Shown: piece after piece, positions 33,741 to 41,683 of the stretch
Layout: each line of letters opens with the position of its first letter
Position numbering within the stretch: the first letter of the stretch is position 1
Made by a program: the position numbers and the translations under genes
Assembly (NCBI RefSeq): GCF_030816615.1
Contig: NZ_JAUSYD010000001.1
Coordinates: 3,596,001-3,660,000 of the forward strand
Reading direction: 5' to 3'
Length of the DNA: 64,000 nucleotides
From: Streptomyces sp. B1I3
GTDB taxonomy: Bacteria > Actinomycetota > Actinomycetes > Streptomycetales > Streptomycetaceae
Notes under the pieces: model-generated
What the model was told of the DNA's origin: nothing
Databases searched by the model: none
What the model saw: the letters and a program-made list of their open reading frames with translations, nothing else

Positions 33741-35402
33741 TCACACCTCGGCGTACCGGTCCCGCAGCTCGATCTTGCGGATCTTTCCGGTGAGGGTCTT
33801 GGGCAGCTCTTCGACCACTTCCAGCCGGTCGGGCAGGAAGCGCTCTGGCTGACCGGCCGCCACCAGGTGGGCGCGGACGTCCTCCAGCGTCGGCCGCTCG
33901 CCGCCACGGGGGACGACCACGGCCAGGATGAGGTCGTCGAGCTCACCGGTGGGGCCGACGATGGCCGCCTCGGTGACCTTGGGGTGGCGGGAGATGATCG
34001 CCTCCAGCTCCGCCATGGGGACGACGATGCCGTCGCGCAGGATGGCGTCCTTGGCGCGGCCCAGCAGGCGGATGCCGCCCCGCCCGTCCTCGCGTGCGAC
34101 GTCGCCGGTGTCGAACCACCCCTCCTCGTTCAGCTCGGCGGTGAAGGACTCCATGCGCCGGTGGTAACCGAGCGCCATCGACGCGCCCCGCACCCGCAGC
34201 CGGCCCACCTCGGCACGCAGGCTGGGGTCGTGGCAGGCGTCGATGCGGATCTCCATCGAGTCGATCGGCCGCCCGTGGCTGTGTGCCGCCCAGTCCTGGT
34301 TGTAGTCGAGGCGGGTGATGGTCACGGGGCCGAACTCCGACATCCCCCAGACCGAGTACGTCTGGGCGCCGAACGTCGACCTCAGTTCGTCGACCAGCTG
34401 CTGCAGCACGGGGGCCGCGCCGGTGACCACGTGCCGCAGGGTCGACACGTCCCGGGAGTCGGTGCGCTGGGACTCGGCGACGGCGGTGAGGGTGGGCGGA
34501 GGCCCGTACAGCAGGGTGGCGCCGTAGCGTTCGATCAGGTCGGGCAGGCTGGCGTTGTCCTGCTCGTCCTGGAAGACGACCGTGCCGCCGAGCATGACGC
34601 CGGCGAGGATGCCCTGGCCGAATCCGGAGTAGTGGATCAGCGGGGTGGTGAGCACGGCGACGAGGTCGTCGCGGAGCAGGAACGTGTCCACGTATCCGCG
34701 TACGGCCGAGTGGACGGTGTTCTGGCTGTGCAGCACTCCCTTCGAGTCGCCCGTCGTACCGGAGGTGAACAGCACCACGAAGGGGTCGTCGGGGCCGAGT
34801 TCGCGGCCCGCCGCCTCCACCGTGCGGGACTCCTCCCGCCGGGGGGCGACGAAGACGTCGTGGAAGTCCGCCGCCCCGTCGGGGGCGTGGCCACCGACGA
34901 CGACGACGTGCTCGACGGGGAGTTCGTCCGCCATGGCCACCAGGGTCTTGGCGAGGGGATAGCCCTCCCACTCGTCGACCGTGATGCACACCTTCGCCTC
35001 GGTCAGCGTCAGACGGTGGCGCAGATCGGTCTCGCGGCAGACCGGGGCGATGGGGCAGATGACGGCACCCACACGCATGCAGGCGAACATCAGGGGAGCC
35101 ATCTCCCAGCGGTTGGGCAGCTGGACCGCCACGACGTCCCCGCGCCGGACGCCCAGGTCGCACAGGGCACCGGCGAAGCGTTCCGTGAGCCGGGCGAGCT
35201 CGGAGTAGTCCAGCGTGTCGGTGTGCGCCTCGTGCAGCCGGCGGCCCGCGACGGCGAGTTTGTGCGGCCGCTCACGGGCCTGGCGCCGCAGGTCGTCCAG
35301 GAAGGTCTCGTCCCGCCACCAGCCACGCCGCCGGTACTCGTCGGCGCGCTCTGCGAAGGTACCGGCGCCCGGCACGGCGGGGGCCTCGGTCGTGGCGGTC
35401 AT
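33741..35402 (-). CDS. AMP-dependent acyl/aryl-CoA ligase-like enzyme
   Basis: A 553-residue ANL-superfamily enzyme. The P-loop is LFTSGTTGDSKGVLHSQ, with YSVWGMSEFG, FDTGD and a C-terminal catalytic Lys in KTLTGKIRK (Lys540). The pattern is closest to cyclohexanecarboxylate-CoA or medium-chain acyl-CoA ligases. It would activate a carboxylic acid as adenylate and thioester. No carrier domain or NRPS gene is present in the window, so CoA or an amine is the likely acceptor. The ATG overlaps the stop of the dehydrogenase gene. Confidence 0.86.
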   Translation of the reverse strand: MTATTEAPAVPGAGTFAERADEYRRRGWWRDETFLDDLRRQARERPHKLAVAGRRLHEAHTDTLDYSELARLTERFAGALCDLGVRRGDVVAVQLPNRWEMAPLMFACMRVGAVICPIAPVCRETDLRHRLTLTEAKVCITVDEWEGYPLAKTLVAMADELPVEHVVVVGGHAPDGAADFHDVFVAPRREESRTVEAAGRELGPDDPFVVLFTSGTTGDSKGVLHSQNTVHSAVRGYVDTFLLRDDLVAVLTTPLIHYSGFGQGILAGVMLGGTVVFQDEQDNASLPDLIERYGATLLYGPPPTLTAVAESQRTDSRDVSTLRHVVTGAAPVLQQLVDELRSTFGAQTYSVWGMSEFGPVTITRLDYNQDWAAHSHGRPIDSMEIRIDACHDPSLRAEVGRLRVRGASMALGYHRRMESFTAELNEEGWFDTGDVAREDGRGGIRLLGRAKDAILRDGIVVPMAELEAIISRHPKVTEAAIVGPTGELDDLILAVVVPRGGERPTLEDVRAHLVAAGQPERFLPDRLEVVEELPKTLTGKIRKIELRDRYAEV

Positions 35403-36517
35403 CGGCGTTCCCCGCGACGGGCGTCCAGCAGTTCCGGCAGCGGGTCGCCCGCCCGGCCCTGCGCGATGTCCAGCAGGTCCCGGGTGTTCTGCCGCACCCG
35501 CTCCCCGACCCAGTCGAAGACCCAGGCCTTGCGTGCCCCGGCCTCCAGGTCGAAGGGGACCACCCGGGTGACGGCCAGGGCCGCCGATGCGGCGCCGCCG
35601 ATGTTGGCGATCACTCCCGGTACCAGGACACCGCCCGAGGCTGCCACCTTCTCCTTGGCGGCGGCGCTGGAGGCCAGGTTCGCGCCCTCGACCACCAGAC
35701 CGGCGCGCAGCCTGTGGGTGTTCTCCGCGGTGAGCGCGTGCCGCTGGGCCGCGAGGATCAGCAGGTCGGCGTCCAGGTCGAGCCAGGCGTCCGGCTCCGT
35801 GGAGACGGTGACGCGGTCCGGCAGCAGGGACCGGTCGATCCGGCCGAACACATCGGTGGCGGGCAGCAGTTCGGCCACCGGCAGCCGGTCCGCACTGATC
35901 GTGCCGTCGATGTCGGCGACTCCTACGACGATGTGTCCGCGTTCCTCCAGGAACTGGGCGACGGACCTGCCCACCGCGCCGAAGCCCTGGATCACGACTC
36001 TGGCCGGGCCGGTGTGCCGGCCCGCCTCCCAGGCCGTGACCGCGGCCGTGCCGACCCCGTGCCCGGTCACGTCGATCAGCGGCTCGTAGTACGTCCGCCA
36101 GTCGATGGGCATGTCCGACGCGCCCGGCCGGTAGCGGGGGTCGTAGCCCGCCTCGTCGAAGAAGACGGCCCGGTCGGCCGGGGTCACACCCATGTCGATA
36201 CCCAGGTGGATGCCGCCGTGCAGCAGCGGCTTGACCGTCCGGCCGAAGGTCCGGAACGTCTCGTGGCGGTCACCGCCGTCCGCGACGATGCCGGCCTTGG
36301 CGCCACCGATGCGCAGTCCGGCGAGCGTGAACTTGTCGGTCATGTCCCGGGCGAGACCGGCCACTTCGTCCTCGGTCACCCCTGCGGTCATCCGGGTGCC
36401 GCCCATCGCCAGGCCGTCGACGAGCGTGTCGACGACCACCCAGCCCTTGAGATCACCGCCGCTGCCGTTCAGATGGACGGTGAAGGCGGGCGCCTGCGGT
36501 TCTTCCGGAGCACTCAT
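35399..36517 (-). CDS. Glu/Leu/Phe/Val-type amino acid dehydrogenase
   Basis: A 372-residue dehydrogenase. Catalytic Lys74 is in GGAKAG, substrate-binding Lys62 in TDKFTL and Asp108 in GIDMGV. The Rossmann motif is VVIQGFGAVGRSVAQFL (about 184-200) and the C-terminal domain has VEGANLA and VPGVIANIGG. It interconverts a 2-oxo acid and an L-amino acid with NAD(P)H. It could make the amino acid loaded on the carrier or supply glutamate. It is about 80 bases after the amidotransferase gene and overlaps the ligase gene. Confidence 0.85.
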   Translation of the reverse strand: MSAPEEPQAPAFTVHLNGSGGDLKGWVVVDTLVDGLAMGGTRMTAGVTEDEVAGLARDMTDKFTLAGLRIGGAKAGIVADGGDRHETFRTFGRTVKPLLHGGIHLGIDMGVTPADRAVFFDEAGYDPRYRPGASDMPIDWRTYYEPLIDVTGHGVGTAAVTAWEAGRHTGPARVVIQGFGAVGRSVAQFLEERGHIVVGVADIDGTISADRLPVAELLPATDVFGRIDRSLLPDRVTVSTEPDAWLDLDADLLILAAQRHALTAENTHRLRAGLVVEGANLASSAAAKEKVAASGGVLVPGVIANIGGAASAALAVTRVVPFDLEAGARKAWVFDWVGERVRQNTRDLLDIAQGRAGDPLPELLDARRGERR

Positions 36518-36597
36518 ACCAAGTCCTTGTGTCGGTAGATGAGATGGATTGTCGGTACAGGAGTACGAGCGGTGGATCGCCGGTCCAGAAGTACGAC

Positions 36598-37161
36598 TCA
36601 CGCGTATTGCTGCGCGAAGCCGCGCAGGATCTCCAGGCCGTCCCGGCGGAACTCCAGATGCGCCTGGGAGCCGTGGATCCGGCCGTCGTCGGAGCGCAGG
36701 AACTCCACCGGAGCGTGTTCCGAGCGGCCGATGGACCGGAAGCCGGGCGGGGCCTGGCGCAGGTAGAGGGTGTGGCGGTGGAACACCGTCACCGTCGGCT
36801 TGACGTACGCGAACAGCGGCTCCTCCGTGTCGACCTGCACCTCGTGGCCACCGACCCGCTGCGGACCCTCCTCCATGCGGCCGCCGGCCGCGAGGGCGAT
36901 GATCTGCATGCCTCCGCAGATGCCGAGCACGGGGACGTCGGTGCCGGTGACCAGCTCGACGAGGGGGCCGTAGTACGCCTGGTCGTAGGCCCGGACCTTG
37001 GTGCCGCTCAGGACCACGGCCTGGTAGCGGCCGTCGACCCGGGCGGGCACCGACGCCGCGTCCACCGTGTCGGTGTCCGCGCCGAGCTCCTCCAGGCGCC
37101 GGCGGAGTTGCGGGAGCGACAGGGTCCCGTTGTTGACGACGAGTACGCGGGGCTTCGTCAC
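36598..37161 (-). CDS. Stand-alone class I glutamine amidotransferase-fold hydrolase
   Basis: A 187-residue GATase-1 domain protein with the triad intact: nucleophile Cys82 in LGICGGMQ, His168 and Glu170 in GSQAHLEF. The length equals an isolated amidotransferase domain with no synthase partner attached. The family includes TrpG/GuaA-type ammonia donors and gamma-glutamyl hydrolases (PuuD type). Its ATG overlaps the kinase stop, tying it to the carrier operon. I infer it may cut a gamma-glutamyl amide on the carrier, either deamidating its C-terminal Gln or releasing the product in place of LysK. An ammonia-donor role is the alternative. Confidence 0.85.
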   Translation of the reverse strand: MTKPRVLVVNNGTLSLPQLRRRLEELGADTDTVDAASVPARVDGRYQAVVLSGTKVRAYDQAYYGPLVELVTGTDVPVLGICGGMQIIALAAGGRMEEGPQRVGGHEVQVDTEEPLFAYVKPTVTVFHRHTLYLRQAPPGFRSIGRSEHAPVEFLRSDDGRIHGSQAHLEFRRDGLEILRGFAQQYA

Positions 37162-37973
37162 GGCGCTTCTCCGTTTCGCGTGATGGCGGTACCGGTACGG
37201 GCTGCCAGCAGGTCCGAGACGGGGGCGCTGCCGATGAGGACCCGTCGCACGCCCGCGTCCAGTGCCTCGCCTGCGGCCCGCAGCTTCTTGCGCATGCCGC
37301 CGGTGGCGCCCCGGTCGCGGAACGCGGCGGCCTCCCCGGCCGTGATCTCACGGACCGGATCGCCGTCGATCAGCAGGTGGGCGACATCGGTGACCAGGAC
37401 CAGGTCCGGGGCGCCGACAGCCCCCGCGAGAGCCGCGGCGGCCCGGTCGGCGTCCGTGTTCACCTCCTGGCCCGCCGCGTTCCGGGCGAGCGGCGTGACG
37501 AGGCAGGCGTGGCCGGGCGCGAGGTTCTTCAGGGCGTCCGGGTCCACCCCCGTGATCGGTCCCACGAGGTTCTCCATCTCGACGAGCCGCTTGTCCCGCC
37601 ACCACCAGCGCTCGCCCTCGCCCGCGCCGACCAGCCCTTCGCTGCCGAGGATCCGTTCGGCCGTGATGCCGCGCCGTTCCAGCCGGGCGATGACGTCCCG
37701 GCCCAGCTCCTCGCTGACCGTCTTGATGTCCTCGATCACCTCGGGCGTCGTCCACCGGCTCTGGTTGCCGTACCGGTCCCGCAGGACCGCCGAGGGTTCC
37801 CTGTAGCGGGCGTCGAGTCTTCTGAGCGGTTTGGACCAGCCGTGCACCAGGACCAGGGGCCGGGTCCGCCCGTGCAGTGCGAGGTCGTCCCACCAGCCGC
37901 CGTCGAGGTCTTCGAGGCAACTGCCGCCCAGCTTGACGACGGTGGGGATGCGTTCTTCCGCTCGCCCGCTCAT
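37158..37973 (-). CDS. Amino-acid kinase, LysZ/ArgB-like
   Basis: A 271-residue kinase of the carbamate/acetylglutamate kinase fold. It opens with VVKLGGSCL (residues 12-20) for phosphate binding and has the ATGGMRKKLRAAGEAL block near residue 220. In LysW pathways LysZ phosphorylates the distal carboxylate of the carrier-bound amino acid. ATGA overlaps join it to the reductase gene before and the amidotransferase gene after. Substrate chain length is unknown. Confidence 0.85.
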   Translation of the reverse strand: MSGRAEERIPTVVKLGGSCLEDLDGGWWDDLALHGRTRPLVLVHGWSKPLRRLDARYREPSAVLRDRYGNQSRWTTPEVIEDIKTVSEELGRDVIARLERRGITAERILGSEGLVGAGEGERWWWRDKRLVEMENLVGPITGVDPDALKNLAPGHACLVTPLARNAAGQEVNTDADRAAAALAGAVGAPDLVLVTDVAHLLIDGDPVREITAGEAAAFRDRGATGGMRKKLRAAGEALDAGVRRVLIGSAPVSDLLAARTGTAITRNGEAP

Positions 37974-39028
37974 ACCGGCATCACCGGCTGCATCGTCAGT
38001 CCCGACTCCTCGGGCAGTCCGAACCTCATGTTGAGGGCCTGGACGGCCTGGCCGGCGGCACCCTTGATCAGGTTGTCCAGCGCGGCGAGGACGACGACAC
38101 GTCCGCCCTCCGGGTCGTGCAGGACGGTGACGTCGCAGTAGTTGGAGCCCAGCGTCGCCTGCGGGTCGGGCATGGGGATCAGCGTCTCGTCGCTGCGGCG
38201 CACCCGCACGAACGGATGCTCGCGGTAGAACCGGAGGTAGGCGCGCTGGAGTTCACGGATGCCGGGCGCCTCGTCGGTGAACACGTAGCAGCTGGCGAGC
38301 AGCCCGCGTACGTTCGAGACGCCGTAGGCCGACATCGTCAGCGACCCGACGGTCCCCGGCTTGCTCCGCTCCAGGAAGTCCCCGACCTCGGCCGCGTGAC
38401 GGTGCCCGGTGGGCGCGTACGGCGCTATGGCGCCGTTGCGCAGCGGATGCAGGTCCGCGGTGCGCAGCTGGAGGCCACCCCCGCTGGACCCGCTCTTCCC
38501 GTCGACGAGGACGGTCCCCAGGCGCATGCCGAGGCCCAGGACGAGCGGGGCCAGACCCAGCGTGATGGCAGTGGCGTAGCACCCGGGTACGGAGATCAGG
38601 GGGGCGTCCTTCAGCGCGTCCCCGATCAGTTCAGGCACGCCGTACACGAACCGGTCGGCGAGTTCCGCGGAGCGTTCCGCCTTCGGGTACCACCGCTCGT
38701 GCAGCTCCTGGCCGCGGATCCGGAACGCGCCGCTCAGGTCGATCACGCACGCGACCCGGTCGGCGAGCTCGGCGGCGAGCCGGGCGGACACCGGGGCGGG
38801 GGTGGCCAGCAGGACCACGTCGCAGCGCTCGGCCATCCGGTCGGCGTCGGCCGGCTCGACGGTGAGGCCGAGGTCGACCCGGAGGCCGGGGTGCAGCTCG
38901 GCCGGGCGCCGTCCGGCACTGGAGTTCCCGCCGAGGAAGGTCAGCCGGAGGTCGGGGTGCTGGTGCACCAGGCGGATGAGGTCGCCGCCGGCGAGACCCG
39001 AGGCGCCGACAATGCCCACACGTATCAT
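37970..39028 (-). CDS. N-acyl-aminoacyl-phosphate reductase, ArgC/LysY-like
   Basis: 352 residues from ATG 39028, overlapping the LysX-like stop (ATGA). N-terminal NADP site is IRVGIVGASGLAGGDLIRL. Catalytic Cys150 is in SVPGCYATA, and the conserved GKSGSSGGG and LDNLIKGAAGQAVQALN blocks are present. It reduces an acyl phosphate to the semialdehyde. Chromosomal arginine genes are elsewhere, and the LysW/LysX neighbours indicate a carrier-bound substrate rather than acetylglutamyl phosphate. Confidence 0.9.
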   Translation of the reverse strand: MIRVGIVGASGLAGGDLIRLVHQHPDLRLTFLGGNSSAGRRPAELHPGLRVDLGLTVEPADADRMAERCDVVLLATPAPVSARLAAELADRVACVIDLSGAFRIRGQELHERWYPKAERSAELADRFVYGVPELIGDALKDAPLISVPGCYATAITLGLAPLVLGLGMRLGTVLVDGKSGSSGGGLQLRTADLHPLRNGAIAPYAPTGHRHAAEVGDFLERSKPGTVGSLTMSAYGVSNVRGLLASCYVFTDEAPGIRELQRAYLRFYREHPFVRVRRSDETLIPMPDPQATLGSNYCDVTVLHDPEGGRVVVLAALDNLIKGAAGQAVQALNMRFGLPEESGLTMQPVMPV

Positions 39029-39873
39029 CCGATTGTCTCCTGCACATAGCCGAGGACGGCCGACGTGATGTCCGCGTCCGTCGTCGAGGCCACGCCGCGC
39101 CAGGCGGGGGCGTGGTTGACCTCGTTGACCACGAGGCCGGCCGGCGTCCTGAAGAGGTCGACGCCGTAGATGCCGGGGCCGAGGCGGTCCACGACCCCGT
39201 TCACCACCTTGTGGATGTCGGGGTCGTGAGCCAGGGAGCGGCTCCGGTTGCCCAGGGCCGCGTTGCTGCGCCAGTCGGCTCCCGCGCTCTCGAACCCGGC
39301 GGCCGCCACGATCTCGCGGCCGACGACCAGGCAGCGGATCGAGCCGCCCTCCAGGTAGGGCTCGACCAGGCAGGCCTGTTCGAAGGCGTGGCCCAGGTCC
39401 TCGACGTAGTCGTACACGGAGTGCGCCAGGTCGGCGTCGCGGACCAGGGTGACGCGCCTGCCCATGCCGCCGTAGACCGGCTTGAGGACCAGCGGCGTGC
39501 CCAGGTCGGTGACGGCCCGTTCGAAGTCCTTGCGCGACAGCGCGAGCCGGAAGTCCGGTACGGGCACGCCCGCCTCGCGCAGCACGGCCCGCAGCACCAG
39601 CTTGTTCTCGCACGCGTGGATGGCGGTGGCGGAGTTGAGTACCGCGGTGCCGGCGGACCCCGCCAGTGCCGCGATCAGCCCGCCCCGCGTGTAGCTCCGG
39701 CTGCGCACCAGCAGGGCGGCGTAGTCCTCCGTCAGGGACGTGCCCGCGCCACCGAGGCACAGGGATTCGTCGTTGACCCACTCGACGCGTAGTCCGAAGT
39801 CCGGTCCCGCCTCGATGAGCCGGCGTTCCTCCCAGCCGACACGGTCCGCCACGATCGCGACTCTGCCGTCCAT
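39025..39873 (-). CDS. lysX: LysX/RimK-type ATP-grasp carrier-protein ligase
   Basis: A 282-residue ATP-grasp ligase. Family blocks are NKLVLRAVLREAGVPVPDF, LVLKPVYGGMGRRVTLV (ATP-binding Lys) and the metal-binding GVDLFRTPAGLVVNEVNHAP. LysX joins the alpha-amino group of an amino acid to the terminal gamma-carboxylate of LysW. The typical substrate-selecting stretch after NEVNH (usually T-M-E-F) is changed to A-P-A-W here, suggesting a different amino acid. Its ATG starts one base after the carrier-gene stop. Confidence 0.87.
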   Translation of the reverse strand: MDGRVAIVADRVGWEERRLIEAGPDFGLRVEWVNDESLCLGGAGTSLTEDYAALLVRSRSYTRGGLIAALAGSAGTAVLNSATAIHACENKLVLRAVLREAGVPVPDFRLALSRKDFERAVTDLGTPLVLKPVYGGMGRRVTLVRDADLAHSVYDYVEDLGHAFEQACLVEPYLEGGSIRCLVVGREIVAAAGFESAGADWRSNAALGNRSRSLAHDPDIHKVVNGVVDRLGPGIYGVDLFRTPAGLVVNEVNHAPAWRGVASTTDADITSAVLGYVQETIG

Positions 39874-39874
39874 G

Positions 39875-40060
39875 TCACTGGCCCCAGTCGCGCAGCTGCA
39901 CCGCGACCATCTGCAGGGACAGCCGGCCGTCCGCCACGTCCTCGACCCGCAGCGTCAGCATGCATTCGGGGCAGGAGAGCGTCTCGCCCGGGACCATGGG
40001 CGGCACGACGAGACCGGTCTCGCACTCGGGGCAGGAACCGCTCAGGGTTGCGGTGGTCAT
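39875..40060 (-). CDS. lysW: LysW-like amino-group carrier protein ending in Gln
   Basis: 61 residues from ATG 40060 (GGAG 6 bases upstream; the TTG six bases earlier is unlikely). A zinc ribbon uses Cys10, Cys13, Cys30 and Cys33 (two CPEC motifs). Known LysW proteins end in E-D-W-G-E, whose last Glu side chain carries the substrate. Here the end reads L-R-D-W-G-Q; codons 39883-39878 GGC CAG then TGA leave no doubt about Gln. A Gln cannot be ligated directly by LysX chemistry unless first deamidated. It is followed at one base by the LysX-like gene. Confidence 0.9.
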   Translation of the reverse strand: MTTATLSGSCPECETGLVVPPMVPGETLSCPECMLTLRVEDVADGRLSLQMVAVQLRDWGQ

Positions 40061-40116
40061 GATCAACTCCAGTACTGGATAAGGGGCCCTGGGAAGGGCG
40101 GCGGGGAACGGGATTC

Positions 40117-41271
40117 TCAGAGGGACTGGAAATCGACGGCGGCCTTGCGCACCGCGTCACGGTCCAGCAGCGGGCCGCCGGCGCGCTCCTGGCGCTCGAT
40201 GAGCCACGGGGTGAAGGCGTCCACGTCGACCCGGACACCCGAGTCGGCGAGCGCCCACTCCACGAGCGCCCCGGTCAGCCGGGTGCGCACACGCATCTCC
40301 CGGGTGTTGCCGACCAGTTCGGCCGGCAGCGTCTCGTAGGCCTCCGGACTGGTGAGCTGGCCCGGCAGCTCGTAGGCGAAGGAGTGCGGCGTGGTCGGGC
40401 CCGGCTGGAAGGCCTCACCGAGGCCGGCTCCACGCAGTGCGCGCCGCGACAGTTCGGTCAGGTGGGTCAGGTCGAACCGGGTGTCACCGTGGATCACCCG
40501 AAGCGAGGTGAGCAGCTCGGCCAGTGGCGCGTTGCCGCCCCGCTCACCGATGCCGCCGACGGTCGCCGAGATCCACCGGGCGCCGGCGCGCACGGCGGCC
40601 AGGGAGTTGGCCACGGCCATGCCCAGCATGTTGTGGGAATGGATCTCGATCTCGGAGCCCTCGACTGCCGTGAGGTCCGCGATCACGGACTCCATCTGCC
40701 AGGGCGAGAGGCACGCGACGGTCTCCGCCAGGCGGAAGCGGTCGGCACCCGCCTCGAAGCCCGCCGTCACGTACGGGACCAGGCGCTCCCTGGGGGTGCG
40801 GGCGCCGTCCTCCCCGCTGAAGGTGACGTGGAAGCCGCGCTCCTTCGCCTGCGTGACCGCCGAGCGGACGAGCGCCTGGAGCAGCTTGAGGCTGGGGGAC
40901 CCGATCTTCAGCATCGCGTGCTGCTCGGAGGTGGGGATGGAGTACATGATGTGGTGCACGCCCAGCCGCTCGGCCTCGTCGAGAGCCAGGGCGACCTGCT
41001 GCCGGTCCCGTACGACGACGAGTGTCATGCTGCGCTGCGGGCCGACGGCCTCGTGGGTGGCGAGCACCAGATCGGCGTCCTTGGACCCGGGGCCGGACAC
41101 CATGCCGACCTCGACCAGCTCGACACCGGTCCGCACGAGCAGGGTCGCGATCGCCGCCGCGTCCTCGGGACGGAACTCGACGCCCGCCATGTGCGCGGAG
41201 TCCCGCAGGGTGGCGTCGGATATGCGGGGCAGGGCCGGCGAACCGACCGCTCCCGCTTCCTCTGATTCCAT
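40117..41271 (-). CDS. HMGL-like synthase (homocitrate/isopropylmalate synthase-related)
   Basis: A 384-residue TIM-barrel enzyme of the HMG-CoA lyase-like superfamily and probable first gene of the operon. The metal/catalytic start reads ISDATLRDSAHMAGVEF in place of the usual D-T-L-R-D-G-E-Q, and the metal-binding HxH is HSHNMLGMAVANSLAA with GGIGERGGNAPL after it. The regulatory domain of LeuA (beyond about residue 390) is absent. It likely condenses acetyl-CoA with a 2-oxo acid, or runs an aldol reaction, to build the carbon chain. ATG 41271 follows GAGGGG. Confidence 0.82.
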   Translation of the reverse strand: MESEEAGAVGSPALPRISDATLRDSAHMAGVEFRPEDAAAIATLLVRTGVELVEVGMVSGPGSKDADLVLATHEAVGPQRSMTLVVVRDRQQVALALDEAERLGVHHIMYSIPTSEQHAMLKIGSPSLKLLQALVRSAVTQAKERGFHVTFSGEDGARTPRERLVPYVTAGFEAGADRFRLAETVACLSPWQMESVIADLTAVEGSEIEIHSHNMLGMAVANSLAAVRAGARWISATVGGIGERGGNAPLAELLTSLRVIHGDTRFDLTHLTELSRRALRGAGLGEAFQPGPTTPHSFAYELPGQLTSPEAYETLPAELVGNTREMRVRTRLTGALVEWALADSGVRVDVDAFTPWLIERQERAGGPLLDRDAVRKAAVDFQSL

Positions 41272-41683
41272 TACGTTCCCCTCGGTTTACGGAGCATGGA
41301 TGACCGCCTGCCATTACGGGCCTCCGGGTGATCCGGAAAACTCCCTATCGGAATTCCGGACGGAGGAAGGACCTGTTCGGGCAGATCGGTGTGGAGCACT
41401 GCCGAATATGCTGCTGGCCAGAGCGCCGCGGGGCAACAGAATCCACGTCAGAGTACGGTCAGGCACTGTCAGGGCATGTCACGTGCCCTGACGTAGGAAA
41501 GCACTCCGCCCGCATCGTGAAAAGAATCCCCCGCACTCGTCCAGGGGTTCGACATTCGTGCCTACGGTTCATGCCGGCGACGCACCACGTGACGCGTTTC
41601 CACCTGACCACCGGCGCACGACCGCACCGTTTCTTTCCCATGGAGTTCCGACAGCTGAGAAAAACCCGGAAAGAGGAAATCCG
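41272..41683. other. Divergent promoter region of the carrier operon and dehydrogenase pair
   Basis: 412 bases without a convincing gene. It is more A/T-rich than its surroundings and should hold both promoters. An inverted repeat at 41468-41492 is its only obvious structure. Confidence 0.55.
41468..41492. promoter_or_regulatory. Inverted repeat GTCAGGGCA-N7-TGCCCTGAC
   Basis: A perfect 9-7-9 inverted repeat in the middle of the divergent region, about 200 bases from both start codons. It may be an operator for one of the cluster regulators. No T-run follows, which argues against a terminator. Confidence 0.5.

Noticed and set aside
33696..36089. 797-residue open frame on the plus strand
   Set aside because: Shadow of the aminotransferase, AMP-ligase and dehydrogenase genes.
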